DNA of 64,000 bases, taken from contig NZ_JAUSYY010000001.1 in assembly GCF_030817175.1 (NCBI RefSeq), forward strand, positions 1,798,001 to 1,862,000, read 5' to 3'. Numbering within the stretch: the first letter of the stretch is position 1; each line of letters begins with the position of its first letter. The position numbers were made by a program, and so were the translations under genes. Source of the DNA: Agromyces ramosus. GTDB taxonomy: Bacteria; Actinomycetota; Actinomycetes; Actinomycetales; Microbacteriaceae. This document shows, one piece after another, positions 57,749 through 64,000 of this stretch. The notes beneath the pieces were generated by a model, which saw nothing but the letters and a program-made list of their open reading frames with translations, was not told where the DNA came from and did not search any database.

Positions 57749-60556
57749 ATGGATGCCCCCGACGAACTCGTGATCGTGCCGCACACGCACTGGGATCGCG
57801 AGTGGTACGAGCCGCGCGACGTCTTCCGGTTGCGCCTCGTGCACATGGTCGACCGGCTGCTCGACACCCTCGAAGCGAATCCAGGCTACCGGTTCACCCT
57901 CGATGGTCAGGCCGCGGCGATCGACGACTACCTCGAGATCAGGCCCGAGCAGCGTGAACGCGTCGTCGCGGCGGTCGGCCGCGGCCAGCTCGCGATCGGG
58001 CCGTTCCTGATCCTCCTCGACGAGTTCCTGTGCGACGGCGAGACGATCGTGCGCAACCTCGAGCTCGGACTGCGCTCGAGCCGGCGGGTCGGGCCCGAGA
58101 TGCGGATCGGCTACCTTCCCGACATGTTCGGGCATGCGGCCCAGATGCCGCAGATCCTGAGGGGCTTCGGCCTGCGCGACGCCGCGCTCTGGCGAGGCGT
58201 CCCCGCGCGCGTCGAACGTCACGCCTTCGCCTGGACGGCGCCCGACGGGTCCACCGTGCGCACCGAATACCTGCTCGACGGCTACGGCAACGCCCTCGAC
58301 CTCTTCGCCCTGCCGGGCCAGCTCGAGGCGCTCGTCGCCGAGTACGGGCGGTCGATCGCGAGCTGGTTCGGCTCCGACCCGATCCTCGGCATGCTCGGCA
58401 CCGACCACAGTGCCCCGCCGGCCGATCTCATGCCTCTCGTCGACGCCGCGAACGCCGCAGCCGGCCACATCGGGCTCACCGTCGACACGATCGAGGGGTA
58501 CGTGCGCCGGGCCGCACCGGAGTGGGCGGCGGGTGACGACGGGGCGCTCACCGAGCTGCCCGAGGTCATCGGCGAGCTGCGCTCGCACGCCCGCGGCAAC
58601 CTGCTGCCCGGCGTCTTCTCCATCCGCACGAACCTCAAGCGCGCCATGTCCGACGCCGAGCGTCGACTCTCCACCGCCGAGCGGCTCGACGCGGCGTTCG
58701 GCGCCGACGACCACCGCGCCTTCTTCGATTCCGCCTGGTACCGGCTGGTCGAGAGCACGGCGCACGATTCCGTCACGGGGTGCGGCGTGGACGCCACCGC
58801 CGTCGAGGTCGAGGGCCGTCTCGCGACGGCGGGCCATGTCGCGCGCGGCGTGATCCTGCGCACGATGGAGCGGCTCGCGGCATCCGTCACGCCCGACAGC
58901 CATGTGGTCGCGAATCCCGCCGGGTTCGCCCGGCGCGCACACGTCGAGATCCGCCTCCACGATCCCGAGCGGCTCGAGCTCGGCGACGGCGTTCAGTTGC
59001 TCGATGCGTTGCCCGAGGTGCTCGGCGACGAGCAGCTCACGACGGCCGAGCTGCCGAAGCTGCTGAACCGCATCCACGGCCGCGAGCTGTTCGGCCAGCT
59101 GATCAATTCGTGGCGGTTCACCGACGACGGGTTGCGCTTCGAGGTGGCCGAGGCGCCGGTGGGCGAGTTCGACCTCGCCGCCTTCACCGAGGAGCTCGAG
59201 CGCCGCATCGCCGCGGATCCGTCGGGGGCGCGCCGATGGCACGTCGAGATCATCGCCGACCCCCGGCGGCGGGCCGTCGTCGGGGTCGACGTGGGCGGCC
59301 TCGGCGTCGCCTCCCTCGATCCGGCAACAGCCCGGGCGACGGATGACCCGGTCACGGTGTCGGGCCGAATGCTCACGAACCGCCAGCTCACCGTGACGGT
59401 CGACGACCACGGCGCCGTGCGCATCGAAGCCGCCGATGGAACGGTGCTCACCGACGTGCTGCGACTGGTCGACGAGGGCGATCGCGGTGACTCGTACAAT
59501 TACGGGCCGGTCGACGCGACGACGGCGGTGACCGAACCGGCCTCGGTCGAGGTGTCGGTGATCGAGCCCGGGCCGATCCGCGGCCGGCTGCACGTGCGCC
59601 GCACGTACGTGGTACCCGGCGGGCTCGACTCCGCGGACCGCAACCGGCGGTTGTCGCCGGCTGTCGAGCTCGTCGTCGACACCGTGCTCGAGCTTCGCGA
59701 GGGCGAACCGATCCTCCGGGTGCGAATGGACCTCGTGAACCCGGCCACCGATCACCGACTGCGGGTGCTCGTGCCCACCGGCGTGGCCGACCTCGACGGC
59801 TCATCGGCGGCCGGGCAGTACGCCGTCACGAGGCGCGGGCGCATGGGCGAGGGCGGGCCGGTGGGCGAGTTCCCACTGCCCACCTACCCCGTCGCCCGAT
59901 TCGTGCACGCCGGGCAGGCGAGCGTCATCGTCACGAAGCACTCGGAGTACGAGATCGTCGCCGACTCGCAGTCGGGCGTCGACGCGATCGCGCTCACCCT
60001 CGTGCGCGCCGTCGGCCTGATGAGCGTGAACGTGCATCCGCTGCGCGATGAGCCGGCGGGCGGCGAGTTCCCGGTTCCCGGAGCGCAGTACCTCGGCACA
60101 CCGGTGGCCACCGAGTTCGCGATCCTCCCGTCGGCATCGGGCTGGGCGGCGTCTGGCACCGCGCGCTGGGCCGAACTCGTGAGGGTGGAGCCCGAGGTCG
60201 CCCGCGGTACGCAAGGCGGGCCGACGGTGGTCGGCGGGGTCGCCGGCGCCGGTGGTGCCGCTGAAGCCGCAGCGCTCTCCACGGCACCCGCCCTCGAAGT
60301 GGCGAGCGATGTCGTGCTGGAGTCGCTCCGCAGCGTGACGGATGCCGCGGGGCTCCCGGTGTCCGAGGCGCGGTTCGTGAACTACCGGGGCGAATCGCAG
60401 CGACTCCGCGCCGCGGCATCCGGAATCTGGGACCGCACCGACTTCGCCGGCGACGTGCTCGAGCCGGCGGTCGACCTCGAGTCCTACGTGATCGGAGCGG
60501 CGCGCATCGAGACGTTCCGCCGGCGCAACGACGACACGCCCTCCGATCTCGGGTAG
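57749..60556 (+). CDS. Alpha-mannosidase, glycoside hydrolase family 38
   Basis: A 935-residue cytoplasmic enzyme. VPHTHWDREWYEPRDVFR is the N-terminal GH38 signature with zinc ligands His14 and Asp16; YLPDMFGHAAQMPQIL carries the nucleophile Asp125. ESTAHDSVTGCGVD holds the last zinc His region. The C-terminal half is the usual beta-sandwich domain set. The ATG at 57749 has GGAG five bases before; the GTG at 57743 is less likely. It removes alpha-linked mannose from an imported glycoside. It is the last structural gene of the operon. Confidence 0.93.
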   Translation: MDAPDELVIVPHTHWDREWYEPRDVFRLRLVHMVDRLLDTLEANPGYRFTLDGQAAAIDDYLEIRPEQRERVVAAVGRGQLAIGPFLILLDEFLCDGETIVRNLELGLRSSRRVGPEMRIGYLPDMFGHAAQMPQILRGFGLRDAALWRGVPARVERHAFAWTAPDGSTVRTEYLLDGYGNALDLFALPGQLEALVAEYGRSIASWFGSDPILGMLGTDHSAPPADLMPLVDAANAAAGHIGLTVDTIEGYVRRAAPEWAAGDDGALTELPEVIGELRSHARGNLLPGVFSIRTNLKRAMSDAERRLSTAERLDAAFGADDHRAFFDSAWYRLVESTAHDSVTGCGVDATAVEVEGRLATAGHVARGVILRTMERLAASVTPDSHVVANPAGFARRAHVEIRLHDPERLELGDGVQLLDALPEVLGDEQLTTAELPKLLNRIHGRELFGQLINSWRFTDDGLRFEVAEAPVGEFDLAAFTEELERRIAADPSGARRWHVEIIADPRRRAVVGVDVGGLGVASLDPATARATDDPVTVSGRMLTNRQLTVTVDDHGAVRIEAADGTVLTDVLRLVDEGDRGDSYNYGPVDATTAVTEPASVEVSVIEPGPIRGRLHVRRTYVVPGGLDSADRNRRLSPAVELVVDTVLELREGEPILRVRMDLVNPATDHRLRVLVPTGVADLDGSSAAGQYAVTRRGRMGEGGPVGEFPLPTYPVARFVHAGQASVIVTKHSEYEIVADSQSGVDAIALTLVRAVGLMSVNVHPLRDEPAGGEFPVPGAQYLGTPVATEFAILPSASGWAASGTARWAELVRVEPEVARGTQGGPTVVGGVAGAGGAAEAAALSTAPALEVASDVVLESLRSVTDAAGLPVSEARFVNYRGESQRLRAAASGIWDRTDFAGDVLEPAVDLESYVIGAARIETFRRRNDDTPSDLG

Positions 60557-60611
60557 GGCTGCGCCCCGCGACCAACGTCTACTGTCGGTACAACGAACAA
60601 CTGGAGAAACC

Positions 60612-61373
60612 ATGGCGCAGCTGGAGCAACGCCTCCCCGTCGAGTTGTTCCTCGACCTCGACCGATCGGGCCCGGTGCCCCTCTACTACCAGATCGCGAG
60701 TCGGCTCGAGCAGGCGATCATGGATCAGACGCTGCCTGCAGGCGCCCGGCTCGAGAACGAGGTGGCGCTCGCCACGCGTCTTGGGCTCTCACGCCCGACC
60801 ATCCGGCGGGCGATCCAGGATCTCGTCGACAAGGGCCTGCTCGTGCGGCGACGAGGCATCGGCACGCAGGTCGTCCATGGCAAGGTGACGCGCAACGTCG
60901 AGCTCACGAGCCTCTACGAGGACCTCGAGCGCTCGGGGCAGAAGCCCGAGACGCGGGTGCTGTCGGTGGAGGTCGTGCCTGCCGACGAGACGGCTGCAGA
61001 AGCACTCGGGCTTCCGCTCGGCAGCTCGGTGCTGCACATGCAGCGCCTGCGCAGTGCCGACGGCGTGCCGCTCGCGATCCTCGACAACGTGCTGCCCGGA
61101 CAGTTCGCCGACCTCGACCGCGAAGCGCTCGAGAAGCACGGGCTCTACCAACTGCTTCGTGCGCGCGGCGTCACCATGCGGGTCGCGAAGCAGCGCATCG
61201 GCGCACGAGCCGCCACGGCACACGAGGCCGAACTGCTCGACCTGTCGCGCGGCGCCCCCGTGCTCACGATGTCGCGCACCGCATTCGACAACTCGGGCGT
61301 CGCGGTGGAGTTCGGCCAGCACTGCTACCGCCCCGACCGCTATTCCTTCGAGGTCACGCTCGTCGATCGCTGA
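60612..61373 (+). CDS. GntR-family regulator with UTRA domain (HutC subfamily)
   Basis: A 253-residue regulator. PLYYQIASRLEQAIMDQTLPAGARLENEVALATRLGLSRPTIRRAIQDLV (opening PLYYQIASRLEQAI) is the GntR winged helix, and the rest a UTRA sugar-sensor domain with GLPLGSSVLHMQRLR. CTGGAGAAACC precedes the ATG. It follows the mannosidase by 55 bases and ends four bases from the convergent iolD gene, so it may control both the operon and the inositol genes. Confidence 0.93.
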   Translation: MAQLEQRLPVELFLDLDRSGPVPLYYQIASRLEQAIMDQTLPAGARLENEVALATRLGLSRPTIRRAIQDLVDKGLLVRRRGIGTQVVHGKVTRNVELTSLYEDLERSGQKPETRVLSVEVVPADETAAEALGLPLGSSVLHMQRLRSADGVPLAILDNVLPGQFADLDREALEKHGLYQLLRARGVTMRVAKQRIGARAATAHEAELLDLSRGAPVLTMSRTAFDNSGVAVEFGQHCYRPDRYSFEVTLVDR

Positions 61374-61377
61374 GCGC

Positions 61378-63291
61378 CTACCCGAGCAGCGGTCGCTGCC
61401 GCTCGCGCGCCGCGTCGTACTGCGAACGGGCGAGCCGCACACTCGGCGTCGCGGAGGTCTCGGCGACGGGCACATCCCACCAGCCGCCGCCATCCGGCCC
61501 GGGCAGCAGGGGGTCGCTCTCGATGTGGATGAGCGTCGAGGTCGGCGAGGCCTTCGCGGTCGCGACCGCGCGGCCGAGATCGGCGATCGCGTCGGGGCCG
61601 GGGGAGATCTCGATCACGTCGACCCCGTAGCTGCGTGCGTTGGCCGCGAGATCGACCGGCAGCGGGTCGCCGCCCTGGAAGTTGCGCGTGGCCGGGTCGT
61701 AGCGGCGATACCTGGTGCCGAAGCGCTGCCCGCCGACCGACTCGGAGAGATTGCCGATCGAGGCGTAGCCGTGGTTCTGCACGAGCACGACGATGAGCTT
61801 GTGCCCTTCGGCGACCGCCGTCACGAGTTCGGTGTGCAGCATCAGGTACGAGCCGTCTCCGACCATCACGATGACGTCGCGATCGGGCGAGGCGCGGCGC
61901 ACGCCCAGGCCGCCCGCGATCTCGTAGCCCATGCACGAGAAGGCGTACTCGACGTGGTAGCCGAGCGGATCGCGCACCCGCCAGAGCCGGTGCAGGTCAC
62001 CCGGCAACGAGCCGGCCGCCTGCACGACGACATCGCGGGGGGCGCTCGCCGCCTGCACGGCCCCGATGATCTCCGACTGCGCGGGGCGGTCGCGCCCAGA
62101 CGGCAGGAACGCGGCATCGACGACGGCGTTCCACGACCGTCGCTCCGACGCGACCCGGTCGACGTGCTCCCGTGAAACGCGGTGTCCGGCGAGCTCGGCC
62201 TCGAGTGCCTCCAATGCGGTGCGCGCGTCGGCCACCACCGGCACGGGCGTCCCGTGCTTGTGCGCATCGATGGCGGCGACGTTGATGTTCACGAATGCGA
62301 CATCGGGATGCTGGAACGCACTGCGGCTCGCGGTCGTGAAGTCGCTGTAGCGCGTACCGATGCCGATCACGACGTCGGCCTCCGCCGCGAGCCGATTCGC
62401 GGCGGTGGAGCCAGTGGCACCGACCCCGCCGAGCGAGGCTGGATGGTCCCAGGGGATCGATCCGCCGCCCGCCTGCGTCGTGGCGACCGGGATGCCGGTG
62501 GCGTCGGCGAAACGGCGCAGCGCCTCCTCGGCCCCCGAATAGATCACGCCGCCGCCGGCGATGATGACCGGCGCCCGTGCACCGCGAATGGCGGCCACAG
62601 CGCGGGCGAGCGGGCCGGGTTCGGGGAGCGGGCGGCGCACGTGCCACTCGCGATCGGCGAGGAATGCGAGCGGCACGTCGAGTGCCTCGGCCTGCACGTC
62701 TTCGGGGAGGGCGATGGTCACCGCCCCCGTCTCGACCGGATCCGTGAGCACGCGCATGGCGGACAAGGCGATGGAGAAGAACTGCTCCGGCCGCTCGACG
62801 CGTGCGAAGAACCGGGACAACGGGCGGAACGCGTCGGTGACCTGCAAGCTCGGGTCGTGCGGCAGCTCGAGTTGCTGCAGCACCGGGTCGGCGACGCGGG
62901 TCGCGAAGGTGTCGCTCGGCAGGAGCAGGGCCGGCAGTCGGTTGCTCGTCGCGAGCGCGGCTCCCGTGAGCATGTTCGCCGCCCCCGGACCGACCGACGC
63001 GGCGCTCGCGAAGGTCGCGCGGCGCCGGCGCATGCGGGCGAAGCCGACCGACTGGTGCACCATCGCCTGCTCATTGCGAGCCTGGTAGTAGGGCATGCGC
63101 TCAGGGTCGTCCGCGTTCGATTCCATGAGCGCCTGCCCGAGTCCCGCGACATTGCCGTGGCCGAAGATGCCGAACACCCCGGGGATCGTGCGCTCCCGGA
63201 CCTCACCGTCGACGGTCCATTGGCAGGCGAGGAACTCGACGAGGGCCTGGCCGACGGTCATGCGCTTCGTTGCTTCGGTGCTCGAGGTCAC
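61378..63291 (-). CDS. iolD: 3D-(3,5/4)-trihydroxycyclohexane-1,2-dione hydrolase
   Basis: A 637-residue ThDP enzyme of the acetolactate-synthase fold that opens the inositol ring in myo-inositol catabolism. GIFGHGNVAGLGQALME and YYQARNEQAMVHQSVGFAR (with the catalytic Glu) stand near the start; GDGSYLMLHTELVTAVAEG carries the ThDP-Mg motif, and NHGYASIGNLSESVGGQRFGT is a hallmark of IolD. The GTG at 63291 is preferred over ATG 63261 because AAAGGA lies eight bases before. It overlaps iolB by four bases. Confidence 0.95.
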   Translation of the reverse strand: MTSSTEATKRMTVGQALVEFLACQWTVDGEVRERTIPGVFGIFGHGNVAGLGQALMESNADDPERMPYYQARNEQAMVHQSVGFARMRRRRATFASAASVGPGAANMLTGAALATSNRLPALLLPSDTFATRVADPVLQQLELPHDPSLQVTDAFRPLSRFFARVERPEQFFSIALSAMRVLTDPVETGAVTIALPEDVQAEALDVPLAFLADREWHVRRPLPEPGPLARAVAAIRGARAPVIIAGGGVIYSGAEEALRRFADATGIPVATTQAGGGSIPWDHPASLGGVGATGSTAANRLAAEADVVIGIGTRYSDFTTASRSAFQHPDVAFVNINVAAIDAHKHGTPVPVVADARTALEALEAELAGHRVSREHVDRVASERRSWNAVVDAAFLPSGRDRPAQSEIIGAVQAASAPRDVVVQAAGSLPGDLHRLWRVRDPLGYHVEYAFSCMGYEIAGGLGVRRASPDRDVIVMVGDGSYLMLHTELVTAVAEGHKLIVVLVQNHGYASIGNLSESVGGQRFGTRYRRYDPATRNFQGGDPLPVDLAANARSYGVDVIEISPGPDAIADLGRAVATAKASPTSTLIHIESDPLLPGPDGGGWWDVPVAETSATPSVRLARSQYDAARERQRPLLG

Positions 63292-64000
63292 GGTCGAGGT
63301 CCTTTCGTGTCGCCGGTGTACGGGAGGCGGGGGTCGACTGGTTCGGTCTCCCACGACGATCGCACCCAGGCGTGCCCCGGCTCGTCGGTGATGTGCCACA
63401 CGCGTTCGCCCGGGCCCGCCATCACGTTGAGGTAGTACAGGTCGTTGCCCGGCGGCGCGACCGCGGGTCCGTGGTAGCCGCCCGGGATGAGCGCGACGTC
63501 GCCGCTCTGCACTCGTTCATCGAGGTCGATCTCGCTGACGGCCGACGATGAGGCGCTGAAGAGAGCGTAGGGCGACGACGCACTCGCCTCCCCCTCCGCC
63601 TCTGCGGCTGTGGGTTCCGCCACCTCGAAGTAGTAGATCTCCTCGAGCCGTGACTCCTCGCCCGCGCGCTCCTCGTCGTGCTTGTGCGGCGGATACGACG
63701 ACCAGTTGCCCGCGGGGGTGATCACCTCGCACACGATCAAGCGCTCGGCGTCGAGCACCGCGGGGGTGCCGAGGTCGTGCACCTGCCGGCTCGCACGCCC
63801 ACGCCCGCGAAGCTCGACAGGCGCCTCGTCTCGTCGGATGCGCCGAAGTGGATGCCGCGTGGTCGCCGGCGCCTCGGCCACGGCGATGCGCCCCGTGCCG
63901 GTGAGGGTCGCGCTCGTTCCCGGCGGGAGGAAGAGCGTGTCGGTGGGGCCGTCGAACACGGAGGCCCGCCCCTCGAGCTCGAGCACCTGCGGCGTGCCGC
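63288..64000 (-). CDS. iolB: 5-deoxy-glucuronate isomerase, partial (runs off window)
   Basis: The C-terminal 236 residues or so are inside the window; the start is beyond 64000. NWSSYPPHKHDEE and LEEIYYFEVA carry the metal-binding His and Glu of the cupin-like fold; LIPGGYHGPAVAPPGNDLYYLNVMAGPGE (quoted in part) and DPRLPYTG end the protein. It isomerises 5-deoxy-glucuronate in the inositol pathway. The stop overlaps iolD start by four bases, so iolB-iolD is one leftward operon. An insert of Ala/Glu residues (EPTAAEAEGEAS) is unusual but in frame. Confidence 0.94.
   Translation of the reverse strand, partial: GTPQVLELEGRASVFDGPTDTLFLPPGTSATLTGTGRIAVAEAPATTRHPLRRIRRDEAPVELRGRGRASRQVHDLGTPAVLDAERLIVCEVITPAGNWSSYPPHKHDEERAGEESRLEEIYYFEVAEPTAAEAEGEASASSPYALFSASSSAVSEIDLDERVQSGDVALIPGGYHGPAVAPPGNDLYYLNVMAGPGERVWHITDEPGHAWVRSSWETEPVDPRLPYTGDTKGPRP

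Noticed and set aside
56288..59755. A 1155-residue minus-strand open frame under the CehA and GH38 genes
   Set aside because: Antisense of two well-supported genes; low-complexity Arg/Asp/Val composition without motifs.
1..64000. tRNA, rRNA, CRISPR arrays, prophage or conjugation genes
   Set aside because: No cloverleaf-like conserved ends, rRNA signatures, regularly spaced repeats or structural phage genes were noticed by eye; a covariance-model scan would be decisive for small RNAs.

Overview
The window is high-GC DNA (by eye about 70%) densely packed with genes on both strands. Asp and Ala codons are nearly always GAC and GCC/GCG, GTG starts are common, and the heptamer GGATGCC/GGCATCC recurs on both strands. 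Together with gene content (type I xylose isomerase, SCO7613-like membrane protein, MsiK/UgpC-type sugar importer, arsenate reductases of the low-molecular-weight phosphatase fold) this points to an actinobacterium, most likely a soil or plant-associated member of the Microbacteriaceae (Agromyces/Microbacterium/Leifsonia type). No rRNA, tRNA, CRISPR array, prophage or plasmid backbone was seen.

Region 1 (1-9.7 kb) is a xylose/alpha-xyloside locus. A leftward operon encodes a LacI regulator, then a CUT1 ABC importer (binding protein and two permeases), a GH31 alpha-xylosidase and a second LacI regulator cut by the window edge. Divergent from it, xylA and xylB turn xylose into xylulose 5-phosphate. 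Two matching 14-bp LacI-type operators and two XylR/ROK-like inverted repeats lie in the promoter regions. Region 2 (9.7-24.8 kb) is a mixture: an AlkA-type glycosylase, HxlR regulator with a divergent flavin oxidoreductase fusion gene broken by one extra T, an F420-type NADP-binding protein, cupin, PfkB kinase, phospholipase-D-like protein, CE7 acetyl-xylan esterase, an ArsR/AHSA1 pair with a perfect 23-bp operator, a 1252-residue membrane protein and a PLP decarboxylase.

Region 3 (24.9-35.9 kb) looks like a second carbohydrate module. It has an enolase-superfamily sugar-acid dehydratase, IclR regulator, divergent ABC importer (permease, permease, Tat lipoprotein), a secreted modular GH16 glycanase, then, beyond a terminator and a decayed IS5-type transposase, a DapA-family aldolase and an SDR dehydrogenase. 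The likely logic is extracellular glycan cutting, uptake, oxidation to a sugar acid, dehydration and aldol cleavage. Region 4 (36-46.4 kb) is mostly housekeeping or unassigned genes: GAP-family and AI-2E membrane proteins, a non-specific nuclease, FAD monooxygenase, EamA exporter, HIBADH-like dehydrogenase, MarR regulator, GIY-YIG protein and MFS transporter.

Region 5 (46.4-49.8 kb) is an arsenic-resistance cluster: ArsC, an ArsR-ArsC fusion protein, a flavoprotein monooxygenase with a Cys-rich tail, and a divergent ArsR with a Cys-x-Cys sensor. Two identical-architecture ATAGA-N6-TCTAT operators flank the fusion gene, and a separate palindrome serves the divergent pair. No ArsB/Acr3 pump is present.

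Region 6 (49.9-64 kb) is a long rightward operon: IolE-like isomerase, Gfo/Idh dehydrogenase, complete ABC importer with its own ATPase, CehA-type PHP metallohydrolase, GH38 alpha-mannosidase and GntR regulator. It abuts convergent iolD and iolB of inositol catabolism. The combination suggests uptake and breakdown of a mannosylated inositol-type compound, which is the most interesting untested system in the window.
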